Of a DNA stretch of 64,000 bases, positions 35,401-42,678 are shown in pieces. The first letter of the stretch is position 1. Every line of letters starts with the position of its first letter. The stretch is from Pseudanabaena sp. lw0831 (lineage in GTDB: Bacteria; Cyanobacteriota; Cyanobacteriia; Pseudanabaenales; Pseudanabaenaceae). The notes under the pieces are model-generated. The model had not been told where the DNA came from and made no database searches. It was given only the letters and a program-made list of their open reading frames with translations. Both the position numbers and the translations under genes were made by a program. The stretch is from positions 1 to 64,000 of the forward strand of contig NZ_BBJB01000057.1 of the NCBI RefSeq assembly GCF_016584665.1. Reading direction: 5' to 3'.

Positions 35401-36261
35401 ACTCACCCTTTGCCGATTCAGCATATCCCCCAAAGTTTCCGCCGTAATCAGTGCCGATTTGCCCTCACTATCCTCAAACAACAAATAGCCCGTATTCGCC
35501 GCCGCCTTTGCATCCGCCTTAGTTGCGGCAACTGGATCGCTCATCTTTGCCCGCTCGTGTAACCTACCATCAGGATCGAACGCCCCATGTCCATCAAAAT
35601 GCACAATATCCACCGCAGGCAAGCGATCGTCTTCTAAGCGATCGATCAACTTATCCAAAGTCGCAGGACGCAAAAACTCTACGGTTACGCGATCGCCCAC
35701 ATCACCGATCGCTTCCAACAATGCCAATCCTTCTGCCCTTGGATCGAGAAACCCCGCATCACTAGGACGACTAACCACCATCAACACCCGCAATTGTTCT
35801 TTAGGATTTACCCGCGCCGCACTGCGTCCACCACCCACACCCGCAAACTTACGCCGAATCGCAATACGCGGATTTTCATGCAATAAATAAGTCCCCTTCG
35901 GATCGCGCAACAATTCCCAAGGCAAAGACAAAATAAGCGGATGACTTGCCCCAATGGTTAAAATCTTGCCCCGCCCGTCACTATCCTGAAAATCATTAAA
36001 CATCCTCGCCGCCGCGCGATCGCTAAAAATCGCCTCAAACAAAGCCTCTCCCCATTTAGGCAACTGCGCCTCAATCCTCTCCGCCCTGCGATCGTCCACA
36101 TCCATCATGTAATGCGCGGCATAGCTCTCCAAATACCACCGCATCTCAGCGCGATCGCCATCATTCACAGGTGCTTTAAATTCCAGACCATCCGTCTCGC
36201 GATCGTCGAACTTGATGACAAAGCGATCGCTACTCGTAAACCGCACATTTAGCTCAATCAT
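32401..36261 (-). CDS. CHAT protease - STAND NTPase - TPR protein
   Basis: The start is ATG 36261, which overlaps the RelE-type gene's TGA (TGATG); the product has 1286 residues. Residues about 150-400 form a CHAT (caspase-like) domain with the dyad His in VDIVHFDGHGAFD and Cys in SAIILSACQSAAVGG. Residues about 430-720 are an NB-ARC-like STAND NTPase: Walker A ISGFGGMGKTYLAEEAGRW and Walker B AVLVILDNLETI, then SRVLLTTRAAD. Residues about 870-1190 contain TPR repeats (ALEVAGLLEKNNSVKRQMGA region onward). The family is a predicted self-activating protease in programmed cell death or phage defence. Two C/G-rich palindromic repeats are translated inside it. It sits between toxin-antitoxin genes. 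Confidence 0.9.
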   Translation of the reverse strand: MIELNVRFTSSDRFVIKFDDRETDGLEFKAPVNDGDRAEMRWYLESYAAHYMMDVDDRRAERIEAQLPKWGEALFEAIFSDRAAARMFNDFQDSDGRGKILTIGASHPLILSLPWELLRDPKGTYLLHENPRIAIRRKFAGVGGGRSAARVNPKEQLRVLMVVSRPSDAGFLDPRAEGLALLEAIGDVGDRVTVEFLRPATLDKLIDRLEDDRLPAVDIVHFDGHGAFDPDGRLHERAKMSDPVAATKADAKAAANTGYLLFEDSEGKSALITAETLGDMLNRQRVSAIILSACQSAAVGGDDALGSVAARLTQAGMPSVLAMQYSVLAVTARQLFGKFYGFLLRGQGVGEALENARRDLYLNKERGDRARGKERVVLKVQDWFLPALYQVGNDGALFQVVDPPQPPLERGEKSGSNLREVQEAGFWGRSRELWAIERAYVRGTRRITISGFGGMGKTYLAEEAGRWLLRTGMFARVCFISFADYQGVDPVSYAVSVLATVLDTNLIDGAAATRALREQAVLVILDNLETIRSPLPPLVKGGKEDSDQDPFVNGKEDSEKAPLSKLSKGGRGDQALLDIAKEWSEAGNSRVLLTTRAADLQHRDYPNQGSLKHIPLPLRGLSENDALDYFQSLIKLPPEPQFGLPPREGLLELFKLLDYHPLSLGLLAGQLKQRRALEVHRELEQLVSDTPNNPLLASLNLSVSRLDPEAQEWIKRLGVFQGGALEVNLLAITEIAETEWNELRTQLEATGLIRSEALESGQTFLKFHPTLAPAMWSRLTEPEQQQLFSRQRQRYYQLSGYLYVEDRKNPFSARAIAQRELPNLLYAVRGSIEAGENFAVEFVRNVNSILGDFGLNQDRADLTEMVQHMGGEVGSQTWYLTRSNTGEQLQNAGRYAEAEAVFQEILGGLGATPSYERCITLNRLGRCYESMGQPERAAATYRLALEVAGLLEKNNSVKRQMGALQSDLGDVLRHIGDYDRARESYEASLEISQEQKDNRQIAVVQNQLGTLELVQNNLTEAAQRYQEALQIFQQLNEPSLVATAWHQLGITFEKSRQWEAAEQAYRQSAQIKEAQGLIGGTNGAATTWNNLANVSKGAGKLTEAEAWYRKAIYEGFIPTGDRINASLALSNLAYLLQQFPNRLNEAQQLAEESLAIKENLDPAAAQIWLTYNTLAEISDQQGDPAKAKDYRRLSRTARANFAATEYELRQHAPLIEAVVSAVHDTEIRQQLESQLQEADPEGRNILLNAIRQILNGERDEDILCKGLNDIGSQIVLAILGQVKGKK
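34542..34667. repeat. 126-bp palindromic element inside the CHAT gene
   Basis: The terminal inverted repeats are GATCCCCCCTACCCCCCTT at 34542-34560 and its inverted copy (one extra G) ending at 34667. The length of 126 bp is 42 codons, so the host frame is kept. The encoded insert includes SPLPPLVKGGKEDSDQDPF and APLSKLSKGGRGDQ and falls between the Walker B region and the TTRAAD motif of the NTPase domain. Confidence 0.88.
35025..35058. repeat. Short C/G-rich palindrome inside the CHAT gene
   Basis: CTCCCCCCTTTCCAAGGGGG and following CTGGGGGGGATC form a partial hairpin translated as DPPQPPLERGEK, between the CHAT and NTPase domains. It looks like a half-size relative of the 34542-34667 element. 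Confidence 0.75.
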
Positions 36262-36530
36262 CAATAAACCTCATCATGAGTACCAATATCGACAAACACC
36301 GCCTTGTCATCATCTGAGAAATAAAATATCACCCTTGCATCGTACTCAATACTAAAGCTCCACATATTTTTCATTTTCCCAGAAAGTTTATGCGTCCTTA
36401 ATGTTGCCTGAAAAGGATCTTGCTGAAATTGTGCGACCTTTTGCCAAAACCTTGCTTGCAAATCGCTATTTCCTGTAATACGTTTGCGAAAGGCACGCTG
36501 AAATGTAGAGCTAAAGGTAACTTCAATCAT
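36261..36530 (-). CDS. RelE/YafQ-type toxin
   Basis: The 89-residue protein has the RelE superfamily fold pattern: VTFSSTFQRAFRKRI at the start, a central HKLSGKMKNMWSFSI and ARVIFYFSDDDKAVFVDIGT before HDEVY. Family members cleave mRNA at the ribosome. It overlaps its antitoxin gene by 8 bp, and its TGA overlaps the ATG of the CHAT gene, linking a toxin pair to the large protease gene. Confidence 0.85.
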   Translation of the reverse strand: MIEVTFSSTFQRAFRKRITGNSDLQARFWQKVAQFQQDPFQATLRTHKLSGKMKNMWSFSIEYDARVIFYFSDDDKAVFVDIGTHDEVY

Positions 36531-36765
36531 TAACCTCTACCAACTTTTTCAATTCTTCAATATCAGTAGTAAATGTCAGGTTGCCGTTTTTTTCCTCAGC
36601 CACACTAGCTAGATAATTCTGATAGATCTCCTCTCGACGCAACTCAATAGCACTCGATTTCATCAAAAATATTGCCTCAATCGTCGCCCCTTCTGGCAGA
36701 TCAGAAAATGGAACCTCAATCCGCCCATTTTTACCAACCACAACTTCATACTTAAAAGCATTCAT
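36523..36765 (-). CDS. Antitoxin of RelE-type pair
   Basis: The 80-residue protein has an AbrB-like N-terminus (YEVVVGKNGRIEVPFSDLPE, then GATIEAIFLM) and a helical C-terminus (FTTDIEELKKLVEVND). Its last 8 bp overlap the toxin start. DNA binding for autoregulation would be expected from the N-terminal part; this is inferred from the pair layout. Confidence 0.8.
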   Translation of the reverse strand: MNAFKYEVVVGKNGRIEVPFSDLPEGATIEAIFLMKSSAIELRREEIYQNYLASVAEEKNGNLTFTTDIEELKKLVEVND

Positions 36766-36793
36766 GATTTCTTCCTAAGTTTTACAAAAGTTA

Positions 36794-36955
36794 TCACTCA
36801 ATCATCATAGACCGTAGCTCAGCGATCGCCTCTTCTGCTGTGTAAGACTTTAATTCTCCTGCTCGATATGCAGCCAATGCCTCACGTCCATTTTGAGCAA
36901 TCTCATCACGCCGCCGCTTAATTTTAATTTTACGAATTTTCTTTGCAATCGCCAT
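36794..36955 (-). CDS. Small basic antitoxin-like protein (53 aa)
   Basis: The frame reads MAIAKKIRKIKIKRRRDEIA, then QNGREALAAYRAGELKSYTA and EEAIAELRSMMIE. The N-terminus is strongly basic and the C-terminus resembles the toxin-binding tail of small antitoxins (GELKSYTAEEAIAELR). Its start overlaps the end of the 140-residue gene upstream by 26 bp. It may belong with that gene rather than with the RelE pair 29 bp downstream. Confidence 0.55.
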   Translation of the reverse strand: MAIAKKIRKIKIKRRRDEIAQNGREALAAYRAGELKSYTAEEAIAELRSMMIE

Positions 36956-37349
36956 ATTCATCACAAAACGCCTTCACACCAATATGCAAAACAATCACCA
37001 TCACCGCTACCAAAGCCGATGACAACAAATTACCAGTTAGTCCCAATCCTGTTAAAACCACCTTAAATTTATCCATCGCCTCCTTATTATCAAGATCGCC
37101 CCACTTCTTCCATTGCTTATACAGTACCCCATCTTCCTCACAGAGATCCGCCTTAGCAGCTTTCCAAAACTTTTGCAAAAAACTCTTCGCTGGTTCCTTA
37201 GTTGCTGTGGCGATCGCCTGATTTTGCTTAACAAGTTGTGTCTCTTTGTCACCAGATTTTAGAGATGTATCACCAGACAGCGATCGCAACTCCAATAACT
37301 GAGCATCAATTTCCGCCGTCAGTTGAGAAATTTCTTGATCCGAAAACAT
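36930..37349 (-). CDS. Protein with C-terminal membrane helix, unknown
   Basis: The start is ATG 37349, with AAGGAG 8 bp upstream. The 139-residue protein has a helical N-terminus (EISQLTAEIDAQLLELRSLS), a central KSFLQKFWKAAKADLCEEDG, and a C-terminal hydrophobic part (GLTGNLLSSALVAVMVIVLH, then IGVKAFCDEYGDC). I recognise no named family. It is the first gene of the minus-strand run that includes the RelE pair and the CHAT protein. Coupling to the 53-residue gene by overlap suggests a two-component module. Confidence 0.55.
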   Translation of the reverse strand: MFSDQEISQLTAEIDAQLLELRSLSGDTSLKSGDKETQLVKQNQAIATATKEPAKSFLQKFWKAAKADLCEEDGVLYKQWKKWGDLDNKEAMDKFKVVLTGLGLTGNLLSSALVAVMVIVLHIGVKAFCDEYGDCKENS

Positions 37350-37403
37350 TGCCTTCACTCCTTACTGATATGACTAAACACAAGACAGCATACACGACCT
37401 CAA

Positions 37404-37442
37404 AGGAGAGTTGCGGCGCAAAGCGCCGCAACTCTCCTTTCG
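37404..37442. repeat. GCGGCGC-apex hairpin
   Basis: AAAGGAGAGTTGCGGCGC pairs exactly with its reverse complement around an AAA loop. It lies between divergent genes, where a terminator is not expected, 48 bp upstream of the minus-strand run. Confidence 0.85.
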
Positions 37443-37519
37443 GTTTTGATCTTGGCTATAAACATCAGAAACCGAACTGATATCATGGGATAAATTATTT
37501 AGTTGTAGGAGCATTAGCT

Positions 37520-37738
37520 ATGGGCGAGTCAAAGCGCCGTAAGGAAGTCATGGGTGAAAAGTATGGAAGCCCTGAGCCGATCGCATCTTGGATTCCTTTT
37601 TTGACCAAAGACAAGGCTGAAACATTTGTGAAAGTTTCTACCCAAGCAGCTTGGTATGGGATTGGTGCAATGGTGGTCATTTGGTTGACGATTCGGTTTA
37701 TTGGGCCAGCCTTTGGTTGGTGGCATCTTGCCGATTAA
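37520..37738 (+). CDS. DUF2839 family membrane protein
   Basis: The 72-residue protein has the family start MGESKRRKEVMGEKYGSPEP, a membrane helix (AAWYGIGAMVVIWLTIRFIG) and the conserved ending GPAFGWWHLAD. DUF2839 is restricted to cyanobacteria and plastid-bearing lineages as far as I recall; function is unknown. It ends 3 bp before ispD and is likely co-transcribed. Confidence 0.88.
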   Translation: MGESKRRKEVMGEKYGSPEPIASWIPFLTKDKAETFVKVSTQAAWYGIGAMVVIWLTIRFIGPAFGWWHLAD

Positions 37739-37741
37739 CCT

Positions 37742-38428
37742 ATGACCTGTCATTTATTAATTCCTGCGGCGGGTAGCGGCAAACGCATGGGAGCCGATCG
37801 CAATAAATTGCTGCTACCACTGCTAGGTAAACCAATTTTGCAATGGACTCTAGAAGCTGCGATCGCATCAGAAGCGATCGCTTGGATTGGTGTGATGGGT
37901 CAGCCCCGTGACTATCCAGAATTTCAAAAGATTTTTAATGAGATTAGTCAACTTAAACCAATTCGACTAATTCAAGGCGGCGCAACCCGTCAAGCTTCTG
38001 TATTTAATGGCTTAAAAGCTTTACCAATAGACTGCGATCGCGTTTTAATTCATGATGGTGCGAGATGTTTAGCCACCCCTGAATTATTCGATCGCTGTGA
38101 CGAAGCTTTGCAAAAGATGCAAGGTTTCATTGCTGCCGTCCCAGTCAAAGATACGATTAAAATCGTCGATGGTCTAACCATTGTAGACACCCCCAACCGC
38201 GATCATCTCTGGGCTGCTCAAACTCCTCAAGGTTTCCAATTAGAAGTGATCAAAAATGCTCATCTCACGGCAATAGAGCTAGGATGGGAAGTCACCGATG
38301 ATGCAGCTCTATTAGAAAAAGTTGGTTTAGCAGTACAAATTGTGATGGGAGAAGAAACTAATCTCAAAATAACCACTCAACAAGATCTAGCGATCGCTGA
38401 ATTTATCTTGAAACAAAGAGCTTCATAA
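37742..38428 (+). CDS. ispD: 2-C-methyl-D-erythritol 4-phosphate cytidylyltransferase
   Basis: The 228-residue enzyme shows LIPAAGSGKRMGADRNKLLL, the CTP-binding loop, then RVLIHDGARCLATPELFDRC, VPVKDTIKIVD and the AAQTPQGFQLEVI motif. It couples CTP to MEP in the third step of the plastidial-type isoprenoid pathway that supplies carotenoids, phytol and quinones. Length is normal. The stop codon lies within the following hairpin. Confidence 0.96.
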   Translation: MTCHLLIPAAGSGKRMGADRNKLLLPLLGKPILQWTLEAAIASEAIAWIGVMGQPRDYPEFQKIFNEISQLKPIRLIQGGATRQASVFNGLKALPIDCDRVLIHDGARCLATPELFDRCDEALQKMQGFIAAVPVKDTIKIVDGLTIVDTPNRDHLWAAQTPQGFQLEVIKNAHLTAIELGWEVTDDAALLEKVGLAVQIVMGEETNLKITTQQDLAIAEFILKQRAS

Positions 38429-38467
38429 AAAGCAGATGGAGTGCAAAGCATTCCATCTGCTTTTTAT
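38425..38467. terminator. Bidirectional hairpin between ispD and SH3 gene
   Basis: ATAAAAAGCAGATGGAGTGC pairs with its inverted copy around an AAA loop, with a single G-T pair on the plus strand. It contains the ispD stop and touches the SH3 gene stop. Confidence 0.82.
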
Positions 38468-38853
38468 GGATTAGGACATTTTAGTCTCAAGAAATCTGCC
38501 CTGATCCAGCCCTTATACTCACTTGCTCTATATCTTGTGGTTAAGTACCAGACATCTCCTTGGCTATCTTTACGGCTAAGTGGAGCGACAACACCACTTT
38601 TGTCTCGGTCGTCATTAGCAACAATCACTAGATTGCCTACCGATACTGTACCTATGACGTTAAAAATGGTTCCTGCACCAGAACGGATATTAACTTGAGA
38701 ACCAATATCTTTACCGATAATATCGGCAACACAGCTTTTATCTGTGATGGATTGAGCACTGACCCTAGAGGTAAATTGTGATGCGAATGTGGCTAGAGTA
38801 GCTATCTCCGCAAGGATGAAAGCGCAAATTTTGATAGATTTCATAAGTGACAT
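38464..38853 (-). CDS. Secreted SH3-like domain protein
   Basis: The 129-residue protein has a signal peptide (ICAFILAEIATLATFASQFT) ending near SAQS, then a bacterial SH3 domain: SQVNIRSGAGTIFNVIGTVS, VIVANDDRDKSG and VWYLTTRYRASEYKGWIRAD with FLRLKC at the end. Such domains bind peptidoglycan or other envelope ligands. A second ATG three codons in is an equally possible start. Confidence 0.82.
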   Translation of the reverse strand: MSLMKSIKICAFILAEIATLATFASQFTSRVSAQSITDKSCVADIIGKDIGSQVNIRSGAGTIFNVIGTVSVGNLVIVANDDRDKSGVVAPLSRKDSQGDVWYLTTRYRASEYKGWIRADFLRLKCPNP

Positions 38854-38909
38854 CCCAAACTGATTTTTGAGATTAAGATGAGCACTAATTTAAGCAGTCC
38901 ATCTTAATT

Positions 38910-39362
38910 CTACGATTTGAGACTTCGCAATACGACTAAGAGTTCCGAATCTTCACGCTTAAAGACTGGCAAAAATTCAATATGCTTGTAACGGACGATG
39001 CCGTGAATATCGATGATGCAGTAGGCGCGTTTACTACCAAACAAACCTGCCACCCCATATTTTTTGCAAACATCTTGGTTGCGATCGCTGAGCAGGGGAA
39101 ACTGTAAGCCCAACTTTTTGGAAAAAGCAATATGCTTTTCGATTGGATCAGTACTAATACCTAAAATCTCTGCTCCAGCTTCACGAAACTTTGTCCAATC
39201 ATCTGCAAAGCACTGCATTTCATTAGTACAAAGAGGCGAAAAATCCCCTGGGTAAAATGCTAGTACGACGTTTGTTTTGCCTTCGTAGCGACTGAGTGTA
39301 ATATCGCCGCGATCGCTAGGTAAAGTAAAATCTGGAGCTTTTTGACCAACTTCGACAGACAT
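38910..39362 (-). CDS. Peroxiredoxin (AhpC/TSA family)
   Basis: The start is ATG 39362 (MSVEVGQKAPDFTLPSDRGD), with AGGAA 7 bp upstream; codons before it run into a repeat element. The 150-residue thioredoxin-fold protein has the peroxidatic motif FYPGDFSPLCTNEMQCF, with Cys45 and a second Cys at 51. It reduces hydrogen peroxide or organic peroxides. The usual T-x-x-C is S-x-x-C, which is a tolerated variant. The spacing between the two Cys is one residue longer than in typical PrxQ/BCP proteins, so the subclass is uncertain. Confidence 0.88.
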   Translation of the reverse strand: MSVEVGQKAPDFTLPSDRGDITLSRYEGKTNVVLAFYPGDFSPLCTNEMQCFADDWTKFREAGAEILGISTDPIEKHIAFSKKLGLQFPLLSDRNQDVCKKYGVAGLFGSKRAYCIIDIHGIVRYKHIEFLPVFKREDSELLVVLRSLKS

Positions 39363-39407
39363 AGAATTTCCTGTATTACCTTTTGATTTGGGATTTAGAC
39401 TGGAGCA

Positions 39408-39510
39408 TAAGTAGATGAGCATAATTAATTACAAGCCCAAACCCGTAAAGTTGCGCCCCTCAGGGGCGCAACTTTACGGGTTTGGATAATTTATTTTGCA
39501 CAAGTACTTA
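39408..39510. mobile_element. MITE-like repeat, copy A
   Basis: Ends are TAAGTAGATGAGCATAATTA (left) and, reversed, TAAGTACTTGTGCAAAATAA (right). The interior is a perfect 24-bp-stem hairpin (39437-39485) with GTTGCGCCCCT apex. The right end is 45 bp before the next gene start. Closest relative is copy D at 47839-47940. Confidence 0.8.
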
Positions 39511-39555
39511 GCACTTGTTTCACAGCCAATCATAATCTTATCAAGAATACTCACC

Positions 39556-40056
39556 ATGGAACGTTCTAAACCTCAAAGCCCCAACCACCTACTAACGATC
39601 GAGCTATCTGATGAACTTTATGCAGCTTTGCTAGAACAAGTCCAAATAACTGGCAAAAGCGAAACCGATTTAGTAGTAGAGGGATTACGACAAGTTTTAA
39701 ATCAGACTGATGACAAAAAAACAGAAAAAGATCGTTTTGCGATCCTCGAAGCTAATTTAGAAAAAAAGCTCAAGCAATATGTAGACAGCTTAATCAAAGA
39801 TCGCCAAAGCAATGTTGCGGCAAATCCAGAAATAAGCGATCTCAAATCCTTTGAGAAAGTTCTGCCAACTCCCACAATTAGACCCTTACAAGTAGGCGAT
39901 CGCGTATTGATTCTTGAACCCGATAGTCCTTACTACATGGCAAAGCTATTAGTAATTCGCACTAGCTTAATCAGAGCAACAGTGGATACCGATACAGGTG
40001 AAAAAACATTCTTAAAAAGAGATTTACGTTTTGTGGAATCTGCTGCAAAACAATAA
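39556..40056 (+). CDS. Hypothetical protein with RHH-like N-terminus
   Basis: The start is ATG 39556; the earlier in-frame TTG at 39496 lies in the repeat. The 166-residue protein has LLTIELSDELYAALLEQVQI then TGKSETDLVVEGLRQVL, which resembles a ribbon-helix-helix or CopG-like segment, a central lysine-rich helix and a C-terminal beta-rich part (PLQVGDRVLILEPDSPYYMA). I do not recognise a named family. Confidence 0.65.
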   Translation: MERSKPQSPNHLLTIELSDELYAALLEQVQITGKSETDLVVEGLRQVLNQTDDKKTEKDRFAILEANLEKKLKQYVDSLIKDRQSNVAANPEISDLKSFEKVLPTPTIRPLQVGDRVLILEPDSPYYMAKLLVIRTSLIRATVDTDTGEKTFLKRDLRFVESAAKQ

Positions 40057-40067
40057 AAGCGGCGCTT

Positions 40068-40628
40068 TTACTTCCTAACTTTGGGCGATCGCAGAACTTT
40101 GATGGCGGTGAATCCTGTAATTGCGCCATAGATCGACCCTTGCAAGGCGCTAGCCAATATTGTGGATTTCGCCATATAACCGAAATATAGCCCCAAAGTA
40201 CTCAATGACAAAGCGATCGGGCTAACAAGTAACCACAACCCCGCCGACCGAAATGATTTGAGTAATTGCCATTGGCAAATACCAACGATTGTCCCAATAA
40301 TTGCAAAATCAATCATTAAAATTGATAGTGATGGCATGTTTTGCACATGAGAACGTAGTGACAGGTTTGGCAGAAAAAATACAATCGCTAGCCCCAAAAC
40401 CCACCCACACAGAGTTAGCGGCAACCACCAGCCCTCTTTGGCAAAGCGATCGCGCAGCACTAAAGACTGAGCGATGGAAATCCCTACTCCATGCAGTATT
40501 TCGTTAAGAAAAATACGCGATCGCAAATCGTAAGGGTCTTCCCAAACAAAGCTAGATAACAGCATATTGCCAATAACATTTGCAATCAGCCATAGCCACC
40601 AAAAGCTCCGTCCTACTTTTTTTGACAT
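40068..40628 (-). CDS. Membrane protein of unknown function
   Basis: The 186-residue protein has four to five predicted helices (WLWLIANVIGNMLLSSFVWE, LPLTLCGWVLGLAIVFFLPN, LSILMIDFAIIGTIVGICQW, GLWLLVSPIALSLSTLGLYF). The pattern with GICQW-x-L recalls small cyanobacterial integral membrane proteins with repeated G-x-x-Q-W motifs, but no function is known. Confidence 0.65.
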   Translation of the reverse strand: MSKKVGRSFWWLWLIANVIGNMLLSSFVWEDPYDLRSRIFLNEILHGVGISIAQSLVLRDRFAKEGWWLPLTLCGWVLGLAIVFFLPNLSLRSHVQNMPSLSILMIDFAIIGTIVGICQWQLLKSFRSAGLWLLVSPIALSLSTLGLYFGYMAKSTILASALQGSIYGAITGFTAIKVLRSPKVRK

Positions 40629-40668
40629 AGACCTTTGACTTAGAGTTTTGACTTAAACTAAGTAGCTA

Positions 40669-40763
40669 GGCACAATTAAATATAAAGCCCTAAAATCTGT
40701 ACCGCCCGCTGCGAGGGCGGTACAGATTTTGGTTCTGGATTTTTAATTATGCCGAAGTACTTA
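40669..40763. mobile_element. MITE-like repeat, copy B
   Basis: Ends are TAAGTAGCTAGGCACAATTA (left) and, reversed, TAAGTACTTCGGCATAATTA (right). The interior hairpin is AAAATCTGTACCGCCC (40692-40707) with its exact inverted copy (40715-40730). The right end is 19 bp before the SDR start codon. Confidence 0.85.
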
Positions 40764-40782
40764 AAGGAAAACAAATTAAACC

Positions 40783-41517
40783 ATGACAGATACAGTATCA
40801 GGTAAATTAGCAGGCAAGAGAGCGATCGTTACTGGAGCAAGTAGCGGTATTGGCAAAGAAGTAGCATTGCGACTATTACAATCGGGCGCACAGGTTAGTC
40901 TGGTTAGCCGTAATCCCGATCGCATTCTCCACGAATTACCCTCAGGTAGTAATGCTAAAGGCTATGCAATTGATCTTAGTGATATCTCTCAAGTCCCGGC
41001 AAAGATACAGGCTATCGTTGCCGATATGGGCGGCGTAGATATTTTAATTAACAACGCAGGCATGGCTTATATCGGCGAATTGATTGATATGCCTCTGACT
41101 GAATGGCAGAAGTTGTTTGATCTCAACCTAACCAGTATATTTCAGTGCTTACAAGCAACGTTGCCAACCATGCGATCGCAAAAAAGCGGCACGGTGATTA
41201 ACGTCGCCTCGATCGCGGCTAAGCAAGGTTTTCCAAATTGGGGTGCATATTGTGCTAGTAAATTTGCGCTATTGGGCTTAACTCAGGCGATCATGATAGA
41301 GGAAAAGCCTCACGGCATCAAAATTATGGCAATCTGTCCTGGCTCAGTCGATACACCCCTATGGGATACCCTCGGTGATAAAGTGCCGCCAAGTTTTAAT
41401 CGCGCAGCCATGCTAAGCCCAGCCACAGTCGCCGATGCAATCATGACTTTGGTAAATCTTCCCGCCGATGCGATGATCAATGACTTTGTGATCATGCCTA
41501 ACGGAGAAGCTTTTTAG
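40783..41517 (+). CDS. Short-chain dehydrogenase/reductase
   Basis: The 244-residue protein is a classical SDR: cofactor loop VTGASSGIGKEVAL, NNAGMAYIG, the catalytic Ser in VINVASIAAKQG and Tyr-Lys in YCASKFALLG. The C-terminal ICPGSVDTPLWDTLG is also typical. It uses NAD(P)H; the substrate is unknown, with 3-oxoacyl reductase-like activity one option. Its short upstream region consists largely of repeat copy B. Confidence 0.9.
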   Translation: MTDTVSGKLAGKRAIVTGASSGIGKEVALRLLQSGAQVSLVSRNPDRILHELPSGSNAKGYAIDLSDISQVPAKIQAIVADMGGVDILINNAGMAYIGELIDMPLTEWQKLFDLNLTSIFQCLQATLPTMRSQKSGTVINVASIAAKQGFPNWGAYCASKFALLGLTQAIMIEEKPHGIKIMAICPGSVDTPLWDTLGDKVPPSFNRAAMLSPATVADAIMTLVNLPADAMINDFVIMPNGEAF

Positions 41518-41554
41518 AAAGTGAAGGCGGTGCGGTGCGCCGCCTTCACTTTCT
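41516..41554 (+). terminator. Hairpin terminator after SDR gene
   Basis: AGAAAGTGAAGGCGGTGC pairs with GCGCCGCCTTCACTTTCT around a GGT loop, with one T-G pair. It begins inside the SDR stop codon. Confidence 0.82.
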
Positions 41555-41892
41555 GGGGTGATCACATCTCTATCTTATGGATGGAATTAACTGAAACTTA
41601 ACCCCAAAGCGCCTAAGCAACAAAGGAATAGTCTAGAATTGTGAATGAAAATCAAATCGCGATAGAAAAATTTCAATCTATTGAGAGAAGAAATAACTTC
41701 CAGCGATCTGTAAATATAGGAAAATATATATTAAATTTTACAGTTTGAATTGCTAGTTAAACACCTTCTTATGATGGTTTAGTTAGCTTGGCTCAAACAC
41801 AAAATTTTGATGTTTAATTACTGTGTTTTCGGCATTCTTTCGGATTCCTCAGTTTTAATTTAATTCACTAGATATCTAGTAAGTATCACAAT
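41555..41892. other. AT-rich upstream region of GTP cyclohydrolase gene
   Basis: No gene or structured RNA was recognised. The part 41690-41880 is strongly AT-rich and presumably holds the promoter and leader; CTAGATATCTAG at 41867-41878 is a short palindrome close to the start codon and could be an operator. Confidence 0.45.
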
Positions 41893-42660
41893 ATGACGAT
41901 CAGTATTTCTCGCCCTGTCAGCAATATTTCCGAGAACGATGCAAAACTCGCCAAATCTCTCGAATCTCTGCCCAGCCGCAAAGCAATTTCACAAATTATT
42001 CGCGATCGTGTGATCGCGGCTGGAGATCCTTTCTTTGCAAATGACACGATCGCCCATCACATCAGCGAGATCGAACGGGAAGAGCTAAAAAAAGAAATTG
42101 AAGGGAAACTACAAGGAGTTTTTGACTCTTTGATTATTGATACCGCCAATGATCACAACACGAAAGAAACAGCTCGTCGGGTAGCCAAGATGTATGTGGA
42201 TGAAGTGTTCAAAGGTCGTTATCATCCCATGCCTAAGGTTACAGATTTTCCTAATGCCAAAGAACTTGATGAAATCTATACTCTTGGTCCAATTACCGTC
42301 CGTTCGGCTTGCTCTCACCACTTTGTGCCAATCGTTGGTCAAGCATGGATTGGTATCGTGCCAAGCGATCGCGTAATTGGTATATCAAAATTTAATCGCA
42401 TCGTGGACTGGGTGATGAGTCGTCCTCATATCCAAGAAGAAGCAGCGATTATGGTCGCTGACACCATCGAAGATTTGATCAAACCTAAAGGACTTGCCTT
42501 TGTGATCAAGGCTCAGCATATGTGCATGACTTGGCGCGGAGTCAAAGAACCCGAAACTAAGATGGTTAACTCGATCGTGCGCGGTTCTTTCAGACAAGAC
42601 CCATCGATGAAAAAAGAATTCTTCGATCTGATTCGCGCTCATGGCTTTGGCGACTCATAA
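41893..42660 (+). CDS. folE: GTP cyclohydrolase I
   Basis: The 255-residue protein has the FolE core: TARRVAKMYVDEVFKGRYHP, then ITVRSACSHHFVPIVGQAWI with the zinc-binding Cys and His, GISKFNRIVDWVMSRPHIQE and KAQHMCMTWRGVKEPETKMV with the second zinc Cys. It converts GTP to dihydroneopterin triphosphate for folate or pterin synthesis. The N-terminus is about 60 residues longer than minimal forms, and the motif MCMTWRGV replaces the common MCMxxRGV with Trp, so it may be a divergent pterin-pathway paralogue. Confidence 0.9.
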   Translation: MTISISRPVSNISENDAKLAKSLESLPSRKAISQIIRDRVIAAGDPFFANDTIAHHISEIEREELKKEIEGKLQGVFDSLIIDTANDHNTKETARRVAKMYVDEVFKGRYHPMPKVTDFPNAKELDEIYTLGPITVRSACSHHFVPIVGQAWIGIVPSDRVIGISKFNRIVDWVMSRPHIQEEAAIMVADTIEDLIKPKGLAFVIKAQHMCMTWRGVKEPETKMVNSIVRGSFRQDPSMKKEFFDLIRAHGFGDS

Positions 42661-42678
42661 AGTGTTGTGCGCTTTACA

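Noticed and set aside
39363-39422. N-terminal extension of the peroxiredoxin
   Set aside because: It runs into repeat copy A and lacks similarity to a signal peptide; ATG 39362 has a good ribosome binding site.
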